Assembly (NCBI RefSeq): GCF_036178845.1
Contig: NZ_CP108070.1
Span: 8,308,001 to 8,372,000 of the forward strand
Direction of reading: 5' to 3'
DNA length: 64,000 bases
Source: Streptomyces sp. NBC_00271
GTDB taxonomy: Bacteria > Actinomycetota > Actinomycetes > Streptomycetales > Streptomycetaceae
Below are positions 1-8,090 of this stretch, piece by piece. Made by a program: the position numbers and the translations under genes. The notes under the pieces were generated by a model. The model was not told where the DNA came from. It was given only the letters and a program-made list of their open reading frames with translations, and did not search any database. How positions within the stretch are numbered: position 1 is the stretch's first letter; each line of letters opens with the position of its first letter.

Positions 1-1
1 G

Positions 2-187
2 CTGGGTGCGGCGGACGTGGCGGCCCTGAAGGCGCTGGACGCCGAGCTGGCGTACGAACTGAAGGTCTCCGGGCGGGCCCCCTGGCAGGTCCTCGCGGGC
101 GCGGCCGAGGGCGCGGACCTCGGCGGCGCCCTGCTGTACGAGGACGCACCGTACGGGGTGGGGTACATGGTGGCGGCCTGGTCCTAG
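2..187 (+). CDS. C-terminal end of a LigB-like (class III extradiol dioxygenase-type) protein, partial
   Basis: Only the last 61 codons are inside the window; the frame is open from base 2 to the TAG at 185-187. The visible tail contains GRAPWQVLAGAA and ends APYGVGYMVAAWS. From memory this resembles the end of the Streptomyces proteins annotated 'class III extradiol dioxygenase subunit B-like', which usually sit just upstream of miaA. No catalytic residue is visible in this piece, so the assignment rests on the tail and on gene order. It is not obviously co-transcribed with the genes that follow, since two minus-strand genes separate it from miaA. Confidence 0.55.
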   Translation: MGAADVAALKALDAELAYELKVSGRAPWQVLAGAAEGADLGGALLYEDAPYGVGYMVAAWS

Positions 188-423
188 GGGCCCTCGAGGT
201 CCTGGGGATCCAGGGCGTCCTAGCGGTCCTGGGACTCCGCCCGAGAAGGCCGTCGGCCGACAGAGCCGAGCCTCGATACGGCCGGCTGGACACGGTGGCC
301 CGGACCCCGCGGCGCGGACAGGGTGGCCCGGACCCGGCGGCCCGGACACGGCGGACGGCCGGGAGCCCGGTGTGCTCCGCGGCCGTCCGCCGATGTGTAC
401 TGATATCTACTGATGCGCGCCCG

Positions 424-687
424 TCAGGGCGTCGGGGGCGGTGGGGGCATGTCCGGCGGCGGCGTGGCGCCGTCGGTTTCCTTGTGCGCGAGTCGGTCCA
501 TGGCGCCCTTGGCCTTGCCCGTGCCCGTCTGGATCTTGTCGCTGTACTTGTGCTTGGTCTTTTCGTCGACCACCTTCGCGGCCTTGTCGAGACCGTGAGT
601 GACCTTGTCCCCGTGCTGTTGCGCGAGGTCCGAGACCTTGTCCTTGGCGGGTGCCAGCTTGGCTTTCAAATTGTCCAGGAGACTCAT
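424..687 (-). CDS. Small antitoxin-like protein (Rv0909/MT0933 family), 87 aa
   Basis: The product starts MSLLDNLKAKLAPAKDKV, a Lys/Ala-rich amphipathic helix, continues with a charged central part (DKAAKVVDEKTKHKYSDKIQ) and ends in a proline-rich tail (PPPDMPPPPPTP). This is the layout of the short actinobacterial proteins annotated as 'antitoxin' after M. tuberculosis Rv0909/MT0933. No toxin partner is encoded next to it, so a role in a toxin-antitoxin pair is not supported by context and it may be a general stress or structural protein. A purine-rich stretch (GGGAAGGTGGACC in gene sense) lies directly upstream of the ATG. The next gene on the same strand ends 24 bp upstream, so the two probably share a transcript. 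Confidence 0.75.
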   Translation of the reverse strand: MSLLDNLKAKLAPAKDKVSDLAQQHGDKVTHGLDKAAKVVDEKTKHKYSDKIQTGTGKAKGAMDRLAHKETDGATPPPDMPPPPPTP

Positions 688-711
688 GGTCCACCTTCCC
701 TCGCGGGACAG

Positions 712-1005
712 TTACGTGCGGGCGCTTTCGCCGGCCTCGTTGTCCGCGGCCTTTTCGGCGGTCTGCTGCTGGGGGATCTCGACGTCATCCTTGGCGGTGG
801 CCTCCGCGGGCTCGCTCGCCGCGGCCCCGCCTTCGCTCTCGGAGCCTCCCGGGCTCTCGGAGCCTTCGGACTTCTCGGACGAATCCTTCGCCTCCTCCGT
901 CACCTCCGCCTCGGTATCGGCCGTTGGTGTGTCGGCCTGCACCGCGGCGGTTGACGCCTCCTCCGTAGCCTTCGACCTTCCAAGAAGTCGTGCAAAAACG
1001 CCCAT
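712..1005 (-). CDS. Small acidic conserved Streptomyces protein
   Basis: The protein begins MGVFARLLGRSKATEEAST and is then almost entirely Glu, Ala, Ser, Thr and Asp, ending in EIPQQQTAEKAADNEAGESART. Only the basic N-terminus and the C-terminal QQQTAEKAADNEAGE block look constrained; the middle is low-complexity and probably disordered. I recall similar Streptomyces proteins annotated as hypothetical or, without good basis, 'gliding motility protein'. I chose the ATG at 1005 because GGAG lies 5 nt upstream; an in-frame GTG at 1011 is the alternative. It is followed 24 bp later by the antitoxin-like gene on the same strand and is divergent from miaA. Confidence 0.7.
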   Translation of the reverse strand: MGVFARLLGRSKATEEASTAAVQADTPTADTEAEVTEEAKDSSEKSEGSESPGGSESEGGAAASEPAEATAKDDVEIPQQQTAEKAADNEAGESART

Positions 1006-1188
1006 ATCCACTCCATACGTTACTCGTGAGAGCGAAATTCCGCGTCACCCGGTGCGTCCCATTGCGTCGCACGGGTCACCGGCTCTCGAAAACCGGCGGC
1101 TGGAACCTCGCAACAGGCAACGACCCCGGGCCCGTGGCGTCACGTAGCTCGTTCGAGAAGAGGCCCCGAGGTTTGCGAGACTGGGGCG

Positions 1189-2127
1189 GTGAGTAGCGCA
1201 CCCCCCGCCCCCCGGGTCATCGCCGTCGTAGGACCGACCGCCGCAGGAAAGTCCGATCTGGGCGTGTACCTCGCCCAACGGCTCGGCGGCGAGGTCGTCA
1301 ACTCCGACTCCATGCAGTTGTACCGAGGGATGGACATCGGTACCGCCAAACTGACGCCGCAGGAGCGCGGTGGGATCCCGCACCACCTCCTGGACATCTG
1401 GGACGTGACCGTCACGGCCAGCGTCGCCGAGTACCAGCGGCTCGCCCGCGCCCGCATCGACGCGCTGCTCGCCGACGGCCGCTGGCCGATCCTGGTGGGC
1501 GGCTCCGGGCTGTACGTCCGTGGGGCCGTCGACAATCTGGAGTTCCCCGGCACCGACCCCGAGGTGCGGGCCCGGCTGGAGGAGGAGCTCACGCTGCGTG
1601 GCTCCGGAGCGCTGCACGCGCGTCTGGCCACGGCCGATCCGGAGGCCGCGCACGCGATCCTGCCCAGCAACGGCCGCCGTATCGTCCGCGCCCTCGAGGT
1701 CATCGAGATCACCGGGAAGCCCTTCACCGCCAACCTCCCCGGCCACGACTCCGTCTACGACACCCTGCAGATCGGCGTCGACGTCACGCGCCCCGAGCTC
1801 GACGACCGCATCGCGCGCCGCGTCGACCGGATGTGGGACGCGGGGCTCGTCGACGAGGTGCGTGCGCTGGAGGCGCACGGATTGCGGGAGGGGCGTACGG
1901 CATCCCGTGCGCTCGGATACCAGCAGGTGCTCGCGGCGCTCGCCGGGGAGTGCACCGACGCGGAGGCGCGCGCCGAGACCGTACGCGCCACCAAACGCTT
2001 CGCGCGGCGTCAGGACTCCTGGTTCCGGCGCGATCCCCGGGTGCACTGGCTGAGCGGCGCTGCGGCGGATCTCACAGAACTCCCGCAGCTCGCCCTGGCG
2101 TTGGTCGAACGACCGGTCACAGCCTGA
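1189..2127 (+). CDS. miaA: tRNA dimethylallyltransferase MiaA
   Basis: This enzyme transfers dimethylallyl from DMAPP to N6 of adenosine 37 in tRNAs that read codons starting with U. The 312 aa length fits the family. The P-loop GPTAAGKS is at residues 15-22, the substrate-binding DSMQLYRGMDIGTAK block starts at 40 and GGSGLYV is at 104-110. The C-terminal RALGYQQV and KRFARRQDSWFRRD motifs are also present. The start is GTG at 1189. Although the conserved Streptomyces order is miaA-dapF, a small membrane protein gene lies between them here. Confidence 0.97.
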   Translation: MSSAPPAPRVIAVVGPTAAGKSDLGVYLAQRLGGEVVNSDSMQLYRGMDIGTAKLTPQERGGIPHHLLDIWDVTVTASVAEYQRLARARIDALLADGRWPILVGGSGLYVRGAVDNLEFPGTDPEVRARLEEELTLRGSGALHARLATADPEAAHAILPSNGRRIVRALEVIEITGKPFTANLPGHDSVYDTLQIGVDVTRPELDDRIARRVDRMWDAGLVDEVRALEAHGLREGRTASRALGYQQVLAALAGECTDAEARAETVRATKRFARRQDSWFRRDPRVHWLSGAAADLTELPQLALALVERPVTA

Positions 2128-2229
2128 TCACGTCATGGCATCGGGACGCTCCGGCCGCCGTCCGGGCCTTCGGCGCCGTGCCATCATCGAGCTTCGATCG
2201 ACCAAGTGGAGTCCGAGTTGGGAGGGCGC

Positions 2230-2829
2230 GTGGCGATGGAGGCCGGCCCTCGCGACACCGCACAGGACGCGGAGCACGACACCGCGCAGGAGCAGCAGAA
2301 ACCGCAGCAACGGCTGGAACCGCTGGAACCTCAGGATTTCGTCGCAGATCGACCGGGCCCTGACGGGGACCTGCTGGGCGGCGACGGTGAGCGGCTCGGT
2401 GTCGACGGTGCTCCGCTGAGCTCCGACGGGCCCGACGAGGCTTCCGGCGGTGTGAGCGCCGACGGGCCGACCCCGGACGAGATGGTGCCGGCCGAGGTCG
2501 AGGTCGAGCTGCGCCCACAGCGTCGACTGCGGATCTGGCAGCTCGCGCCGATCGTGATCCTGGCCGCGACGGGCTCCCTGATGTTCGCCTTCCCGCTCGC
2601 CTTCGAGTTCGGTGACGGCGGTGCGGTGGTCGCCATGCTCGGCCTGCTGATCTGCTCGTGCGCCGCGGGCTGGGGCATGATGGCCGCCCGCCGGGTCGGC
2701 TACGTGTGGCCGGGCCTGCCGCCGCGGGGCACCGGCCGCCGTCTGGACTGGCGCGTCGTGCTCGCGTACGTCGTGGTGGTCGCGGCGGTGGCGGTACTCG
2801 CCGTCTGGCGCGTCGCCCGCCTCCGCTGA
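2230..2829 (+). CDS. Conserved two-domain membrane protein of unknown function
   Basis: The N-terminal half (about 100 residues) is acidic, Glu/Asp/Pro-rich and probably cytoplasmic. The C-terminal half has three hydrophobic segments: IWQLAPIVILAATGSLMFAF, AVVAMLGLLICSCAAGWGMM and VVLAYVVVVAAVAVLAVW. The likely start is the GTG at 2230, because GGAGGG lies a few bases upstream; an in-frame ATG at 2236 and a GTG at 2206 are alternatives. It lies between miaA and dapF on the same strand. I do not recognise a functional family; it looks like the generic membrane protein found in this position in other Streptomyces. Confidence 0.8.
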   Translation: MAMEAGPRDTAQDAEHDTAQEQQKPQQRLEPLEPQDFVADRPGPDGDLLGGDGERLGVDGAPLSSDGPDEASGGVSADGPTPDEMVPAEVEVELRPQRRLRIWQLAPIVILAATGSLMFAFPLAFEFGDGGAVVAMLGLLICSCAAGWGMMAARRVGYVWPGLPPRGTGRRLDWRVVLAYVVVVAAVAVLAVWRVARLR

Positions 2830-2893
2830 GGTCCCCCTTCACCTGGGTCCCCGCCCGGAACGGGGTGTCGGACCGACCCCGTAGGATCGAGGA

Positions 2894-3763
2894 ATGAGCA
2901 CGCGGATCGCCTTCCTCAAGGGTCACGGGACCGAGAACGACTTCGTGATCGTCCCGGACCCGGAGAACGCCATCGACCTGCCCCCGACCGCCGTGGCCGC
3001 CCTGTGCGACCGCCGCGCGGGCATCGGCGGCGACGGTCTGCTGCATGTCGTTCGGTCCGCCGCGCACCCCGAGGCCATGGAGATGGCGGCCGAAGCGGAG
3101 TGGTTCATGGACTACCGCAACGGCGACGGCTCGGTCGCGGAGATGTGCGGCAACGGAGTGCGGGTGTTCGCGCGCTACCTCCAGCGTGCCGGACACGTGG
3201 CCGAGGGAGACATCGCGGTCGCCACACGCGGGGGCGTGAAGAGCGTGCACCTCGCCAAGGACGGCGCCGTCACCGTCGGCATGGGCAAGGCGGTCCTCCC
3301 CGAAGGGGATGTCACCGTGAGCGTCGGCGAGCGCAGCTGGCCCGCGCGCAACGTCAATATGGGCAACCCGCACGCCGTCGCCTTCGTGGACGACCTCGCA
3401 CACGCCGGCAACCTGTTCACGCCGCCGCCGTTCGCTCCGGCCGCGGCCTACCCGGACGGGGTGAACGTCGAATTCGTGGTCGACCGGGGACCGCGGCACG
3501 TCGCCCTGCGCGTCCACGAGCGCGGCTCCGGGGAGACCCGTTCGTGCGGTACGGGCGCGTGCGCCGTGGCCGTCGCGGCGGCCCGCCGTGACGGAGCCGA
3601 CCCGGCCGTGACGGGGACTCCGTCGACGTACACCGTCGACGTGCCCGGCGGCCGCCTGGTGATCACCGAGCACCCGGACGGCGAGATCGAGATGACCGGC
3701 CCCGCGGTGATCGTCGCCGAGGGCGAGCTCGACGCGGAGTGGCTGGACACCGTGCAGTTCTGA
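2894..3763 (+). CDS. dapF: Diaminopimelate epimerase DapF
   Basis: DapF converts LL- to meso-diaminopimelate for lysine and peptidoglycan synthesis. The 289 aa protein has the N-terminal KGHGTENDFVIV signature. The two catalytic cysteines are in EMCGNGVRVFARYL (Cys85) and RSCGTGACA (Cys218), giving the usual PLP-independent two-base site. MGNPHAV, near the domain interface, is also intact. The start is ATG at 2894. The last codons and stop are duplicated: the 15-bp unit TTCTGAACGGACGTC occurs twice in direct succession at 3758-3787, so the stop lies in the first copy. Confidence 0.97.
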   Translation: MSTRIAFLKGHGTENDFVIVPDPENAIDLPPTAVAALCDRRAGIGGDGLLHVVRSAAHPEAMEMAAEAEWFMDYRNGDGSVAEMCGNGVRVFARYLQRAGHVAEGDIAVATRGGVKSVHLAKDGAVTVGMGKAVLPEGDVTVSVGERSWPARNVNMGNPHAVAFVDDLAHAGNLFTPPPFAPAAAYPDGVNVEFVVDRGPRHVALRVHERGSGETRSCGTGACAVAVAAARRDGADPAVTGTPSTYTVDVPGGRLVITEHPDGEIEMTGPAVIVAEGELDAEWLDTVQF

Positions 3764-3787
3764 ACGGACGTCTTCTGAACGGACGTC
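3758..3787. repeat. Perfect 15-bp tandem duplication of the dapF 3' end
   Basis: TTCTGAACGGACGTC occurs at 3758-3772 and again at 3773-3787 with no mismatch. The first copy includes the dapF stop codon (3761-3763). It is one of several 3'-end duplications in this window. Confidence 0.9.
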
Positions 3788-4014
3788 CCGGGCGATGTCG
3801 TAACCCTGGTTCCTTCCAAAACCTCGCGTCCGTAAACCCCCTGAACCTTCGCTCGAATGGGTGATCCGTTTCACGCTCGGCGAGAGGCGGTCAGCGGGGC
3901 GTGGTGGGCTCGGTAGCATCAAGCACCGGCCCGGACGGGGGAATCGAGACCAACCCCTGAGCCGTGTACGCCATGGGGCACCCCGTCCGCCGGTCTACGC
4001 AGCCGGAGGTGCCC

Positions 4015-6327
4015 ATGAGTGCGGAGGCGACGAACCCCGCGACGCCAGCCCCTGCAACGCCCTCCCCCGAGCTCTCGGCCTCTCCCCCACTCTCGACTTC
4101 GCTCGAGCGGGGGGACCCCCATGAGCAGGGGGTACCCCCATCGCACCGCAGGAAGAGCCGTCCTCGGATCGATCTGCGCCGCCTCGGCCGCGCCGCGCTG
4201 CTCGGCACGACGTCCCGCGACCGGCTGCCCGACGCGATCGGTCACGTGGCCGAGGCACATCGCGCGCACCACCCCGACGCGAACATGGAACCGCTGCGCC
4301 GGGCCTATGTGCTGGCGGAGTCCTCGCACCGCGGCCAGATGCGCAAGAGCGGTGAGCCGTACATCACCCACCCGCTCGCCGTGACCCTGATCCTCGCCGA
4401 ACTCGGCGCGGAGACCACGACGTTGACCGCCTCCCTTCTCCACGACACCGTCGAGGACACGGAAGTGACGCTCGATCAGGTACGCGAGGAGTTCGGCGAC
4501 GAGGTCTGCTATCTCGTCGACGGCGTCACCAAGCTGGAAAAGGTGGACTACGGAGCGGCCGCCGAACCCGAGACGTTCCGCAAGATGCTCGTCGCCACCG
4601 GCAACGACGTCCGCGTGATGTCGATCAAACTCGCCGACCGGCTGCACAACATGCGCACGCTCGGCGTCATGCGCCCCGAGAAACAGGCGCGCATCGCCAA
4701 GGTCACCAGGGACGTGCTGATCCCGCTCGCCGAACGGCTCGGCGTCCAGGCGCTCAAGACCGAGCTGGAGGACCTCGTCTTCGCGATCCTGCACCCCGAG
4801 GAGTACGAGCACACCAGGGAACTGATCGTCGACAACGCCTCGCGCGCGAGCGACCCGCTCGCCGAGATCGCCGAGGAGGTGCGCACGGTCCTGCGCGAGG
4901 CCGGGATCCCGGCCGAAGTCCTCATCAGGCCAAGGCACTTCGTCTCCGTGCATCGCGTGTCACGCAAACGCGGGCCCATGCGCGGCGCCGACTTCGGACG
5001 TCTCCTGGTGCTCGTGAACGAGGACGCGGACTGCTACGGGGTCCTCGGCGAACTGCACACCTGTCTCACCCCGGTCGTCTCGGAGTTCAAGGACTTCATC
5101 GCGGTCCCCAAGTTCAACCTGTACCAGTCGCTGCACACAGCCGTCGCGAGCGGCGACGGCGAGATCGCCGAAGTCCTCATCCGCACCCACCAGATGCACA
5201 AGGTCGCCGAGGCCGGGGTCATCGCACTCGGCAATCCCTACGCTCCTCCTTCGGAGGAGCAGTCGGACGAGCAGTCCGAGGGCCGGCCTGGCGTCGGTGG
5301 ACGCCCGGTGGACGGCGAGCGGGTGGACCCCACCCGCCCCGGCTGGCTCTCCCGGCTCCTCGACTGGCAGGAGGGCGCCCCGGACCCGGACACGTTCTGG
5401 TCCACGCTGCGCGAAGACCTCGCCCAGGACCGCGAGATCACCGTCTTCCGCGCCGACGGCGGCGCGTTGGGCCTTCCGGAGGGCGCCAGTTGTGTGGACG
5501 CCGCGTACGCGCAGTACGGCGAGGACGCGCACGCCTGCATCGGCGCCCGCGTCAACGGCCGCCTGGCGACCCTCAGTACGGTCCTGAAGGACGGCGACAC
5601 CGTGCAGCTCCTCATGGGCCAGGACCCCGCCTCGGAGCCCTCCAGGGAGTGGCTGGAGCACGCGCACACGCCCGCCGCGCGGATCGCCATCCAGCGCTGG
5701 CTGGCCGCACACCCCTCACCCGTCGCCACGCAGGACCCGGCGGCCCGGGAAGCCCCGGAAACCGCCGAGACCCCGGCCGCGGCCCGCAGGCCGTCCGCCG
5801 AGACAACCGCGGCCCGCCCCACGGACGCGTCCGCCGCCCGCCCCACCGACGGGCCTTCCGCCCGCCCCGCCGCCGCGAACGCCGTCGTCGACCAGCCCGG
5901 CGCCTCCGTACGCCTCGCGGGCTGCTGTACGCCCGTACCGCCCGACGAGGTGACCGGCTTCGCCGTACGCGGGGGAGTGGTGACCGTCCACCGCGTGGAG
6001 TGCGCAGGAGTGGCGCGCATGAAGAGCTCGGGGCGCGCGGAGGTGGAAGTGCGCTGGGGCGACACCACCGAGTGCCGGGTCACGCTGGTCGCCGAGTCCT
6101 TCGGACGCCCGCATCTGCTCGCCGACCTCACCGAAGCCATCGCCCTGGAGGGCGTCGCGATCGTCTCGGCGACCGTCGAACCCCCCAGCCAGCAGCGGGT
6201 ACGCCACACGTACACGCTGCAACTCCCGGACGCGGCGCACCTTCCCGGACTGATGCGCGCGATGCGCAACGTGCCGGGCGTGTACGACGTGAGCCGGGCG
6301 CAGCACGCGGCGGCTGCCACGCAGTAG
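4015..6327 (+). CDS. rshA: RelA/SpoT homologue (RSH) with HD, synthetase-like, TGS and ACT regions
   Basis: RSH proteins make and degrade (p)ppGpp. The 770 aa product has a variable N-terminal tail, then an HD hydrolase domain with HDTVED at 143-148 and KLADRLHNMRTL, all matching active hydrolases. The synthetase-like domain (about 260-420) keeps FKDFIAVPKFNLYQSLHT and EVLIRTHQMH. However, the Asp that binds Mg in active synthetases (the FDLIAIR position, recalled from RelSeq) reads FGRLLVLV here. A TGS-like part follows (ITVFRADGG, about 480-550), then a Pro/Ala/Thr linker and a C-terminal ACT-like end. The ATG at 4015 has GGAGG 5 nt upstream; an upstream in-frame ATG at 3964 lacks this. It corresponds to rshA of S. 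coelicolor, distinct from relA. A dispersed repeat lies in frame within the N-terminal tail. Confidence 0.93.
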   Translation: MSAEATNPATPAPATPSPELSASPPLSTSLERGDPHEQGVPPSHRRKSRPRIDLRRLGRAALLGTTSRDRLPDAIGHVAEAHRAHHPDANMEPLRRAYVLAESSHRGQMRKSGEPYITHPLAVTLILAELGAETTTLTASLLHDTVEDTEVTLDQVREEFGDEVCYLVDGVTKLEKVDYGAAAEPETFRKMLVATGNDVRVMSIKLADRLHNMRTLGVMRPEKQARIAKVTRDVLIPLAERLGVQALKTELEDLVFAILHPEEYEHTRELIVDNASRASDPLAEIAEEVRTVLREAGIPAEVLIRPRHFVSVHRVSRKRGPMRGADFGRLLVLVNEDADCYGVLGELHTCLTPVVSEFKDFIAVPKFNLYQSLHTAVASGDGEIAEVLIRTHQMHKVAEAGVIALGNPYAPPSEEQSDEQSEGRPGVGGRPVDGERVDPTRPGWLSRLLDWQEGAPDPDTFWSTLREDLAQDREITVFRADGGALGLPEGASCVDAAYAQYGEDAHACIGARVNGRLATLSTVLKDGDTVQLLMGQDPASEPSREWLEHAHTPAARIAIQRWLAAHPSPVATQDPAAREAPETAETPAAARRPSAETTAARPTDASAARPTDGPSARPAAANAVVDQPGASVRLAGCCTPVPPDEVTGFAVRGGVVTVHRVECAGVARMKSSGRAEVEVRWGDTTECRVTLVAESFGRPHLLADLTEAIALEGVAIVSATVEPPSQQRVRHTYTLQLPDAAHLPGLMRAMRNVPGVYDVSRAQHAAAATQ
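4083..4140. repeat. Dispersed Streptomyces palindromic repeat inside the 5' coding region of rshA
   Basis: This stretch has CCCCC at its left edge, CTCGA-CTTCGC-TCGAG in the centre and GGGGGG-ACCCCC on the right, followed by a second small palindrome GGGGGTACCCCC. I recognise it from memory as a repeat seen in many Streptomyces intergenic regions. Here it lies in frame inside rshA and encodes about residues 24-42 (PPLSTSLERGDPHEQGVPPS), before the conserved part of the protein. Confidence 0.7.
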
Positions 6328-6341
6328 CACCCGATCGGGTG
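6328..6341. promoter_or_regulatory. 14-bp perfect palindrome between rshA and the M1 peptidase gene
   Basis: CACCCGATCGGGTG directly follows the rshA stop and lies upstream of the peptidase start at 6395. It has no loop, so it is more like a protein-binding site than a terminator. No regulator is known to me for it. Confidence 0.4.
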
Positions 6342-6394
6342 GGCCCGGCGCGAGTCGTCGCCGCGGGGCGGGTGCGCGCTGGTAGCCGTGGTCC

Positions 6395-7876
6395 ATGCTG
6401 CTCACCCCCCACACCAGGAACCGTCGTATCCAGGGGGCGCTCCTCGCCTCCGCCGTCTCGGTCTGTCTCGTCGCCGCGAGCGCCCCGTCCCCGGGCACGC
6501 CCCTCGGCATCGGTGACCGCCTCTTCCCGCACCTGGGCAATCCCGGGTACGACGTCAAGTCCTACGACCTCTCCTTCACCTACCCGGGCGTCAACGACAA
6601 ACCGCTGGCGGCCGTCACCACGATCGACGCCGTGACGTCCGAGCGGCTCGAGCGCGTCAATCTGGACTACACGCACGGCACGGTGGAATCGGTCGAGGTC
6701 AACGGCGCGCCGGCGACGTTCACGAGCGCCGGGGAGGACCTGGTGGTGACGCCCGGGGAGCCGGTGCCCGCGGGCGGCTGGATGCGGATCACCGTGCGGC
6801 ACTCGAGCGATCCGGTCACCACCGGGAACGGGGACGGCGGCTGGGTGCGGACGAAGGACGGCCTCGCCATGGCCAACCAGGCCGACGCCGGGCACATGGT
6901 CTTCCCGTGCAACGACCACCCCTCGGACAAGGCGATGTTCACCATCCACGTCACCGCGCCCGACGGGTACACCGCCGTGGCCAACGGCCTGCCCACCGGG
7001 GTCGACCGGGCCGGCAAGTCCACCACGTGGACGTACCGCACCACGCACCCCATGGCCACGGAACTCACCCAGGTGTCCATCGGCCGCTCCAGCGTGGTGC
7101 ACCGCGAGGGCCCGCACGGCCTGCCGGTCCGTGACGTCGTGCCCACCAAGGACAGCGAGCTGCTCGAACCGTGGCTCAAGAAGACGCCCGACCAGATCGC
7201 CTGGATGGAGAGCAAGGTCGGCCCGTACCCCTTCGAGACCTATGGGCTGCTGATGGTCCAGGCGCAGACCGGCTTCGAACTGGAGACACAGACACTCTCT
7301 CTCTTCGAGAGAGAACTCTTCACCGAGCCCGCGCTGCCCAAGTGGTACGTCGAGTCGATCATGGTGCACGAGCTGTCGCACCAGTGGTTCGGCGACAGCG
7401 TCAGCCCCCGCGTCTGGTCCGACCTGTGGCTCAACGAGGGCCACGCGACCTGGTACGAGGCCCTGTACGCCGAGGAGAAGGCGGACAAGCCCATGGAGAC
7501 CCGGATGAAGACGGCCTACCGCGCCTCCGACTCCTGGCGGGCCGCCGGAGGGCCGCCCGCGGCCCCCAAGGAGCCCGCCCCGGGACAGAAGATCAGCATC
7601 TTCCGGCCGAGCGTCTACGACGGGGCCGCGCTCGTCCTGTACGCGCTGCGCCAGGAGATCGGACACTCCGCCTTCGAGCGCCTGGAGCGCAGCTGGGTCG
7701 CCCTTCACCGGGACGGCACGGCCACGACCGCGGACTTCGAGCGGCTCGCGTCCGCCCTCGCGAACCGTGACCTGAGCGCGTTCTTCCAGGCCTGGCTCTA
7801 CGGCACGAAGACGCCGCCGATGCCAGGGCACCCGGACTGGAAGAGCGATGCCCCGAAGGCACGCAAGGGCGCCTGA
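6395..7876 (+). CDS. Secreted M1-family metallopeptidase
   Basis: The protein is 493 aa and begins with a basic N-terminus and hydrophobic segment (GALLASAVSVCLVAASA) typical of a signal peptide. The zinc site is complete: HELSHQ at 325-330 and the third ligand in LNEGHA (Glu348), the gluzincin HEXXH-x18-E pattern. The M1 exopeptidase motif GxMEN is not present in normal form; the equivalent place reads TGFELETQT (293-299 region). The C-terminal helical domain is shorter than in full-length aminopeptidase N, as is common for this secreted actinobacterial subgroup. Likely role is extracellular peptide breakdown. The start is ATG at 6395, 67 bp after rshA. Confidence 0.9.
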   Translation: MLLTPHTRNRRIQGALLASAVSVCLVAASAPSPGTPLGIGDRLFPHLGNPGYDVKSYDLSFTYPGVNDKPLAAVTTIDAVTSERLERVNLDYTHGTVESVEVNGAPATFTSAGEDLVVTPGEPVPAGGWMRITVRHSSDPVTTGNGDGGWVRTKDGLAMANQADAGHMVFPCNDHPSDKAMFTIHVTAPDGYTAVANGLPTGVDRAGKSTTWTYRTTHPMATELTQVSIGRSSVVHREGPHGLPVRDVVPTKDSELLEPWLKKTPDQIAWMESKVGPYPFETYGLLMVQAQTGFELETQTLSLFERELFTEPALPKWYVESIMVHELSHQWFGDSVSPRVWSDLWLNEGHATWYEALYAEEKADKPMETRMKTAYRASDSWRAAGGPPAAPKEPAPGQKISIFRPSVYDGAALVLYALRQEIGHSAFERLERSWVALHRDGTATTADFERLASALANRDLSAFFQAWLYGTKTPPMPGHPDWKSDAPKARKGA

Positions 7877-8028
7877 GAACTCGGATGACGAGACGGGACG
7901 TGCCGTGCGACCATCATCAGGTCGGCGGCGCGGCCCCGCGGAGGGTTGGCCCGGCGGAATTCGGGAATCTCCCGGTGGTCCCGGACGTTCTTCCTTGTGA
8001 CGGGCGGTGTCCGTCGCCGAACAGGCTT

Positions 8029-8070
8029 CACCAGTGACGCCATCGATACCACCAGTGACGTATCGGTGTC
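8029..8070. repeat. Two 21-bp direct repeats upstream of hflX
   Basis: CACCAGTGACGCCATCGATAC (8029-8049) is followed directly by CACCAGTGACGTATCGGTGTC (8050-8070). They lie just before the hflX ribosome binding site and may be part of its control region or a small expansion. Confidence 0.6.
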
Positions 8071-8090
8071 CCCATCGACGTAAGGATCCA

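Noticed and set aside
424..687. Complete toxin-antitoxin pair around the antitoxin-like gene
   Set aside because: The adjacent minus-strand gene is an acidic low-complexity protein, not a toxin, and no other toxin-like gene is adjacent.
295..1147. Several long plus-strand open frames over the first kilobase
   Set aside because: They are antisense to two minus-strand genes with good starts and conserved products; their products are low-complexity Arg/Leu-rich, as expected from high-GC shadow frames.
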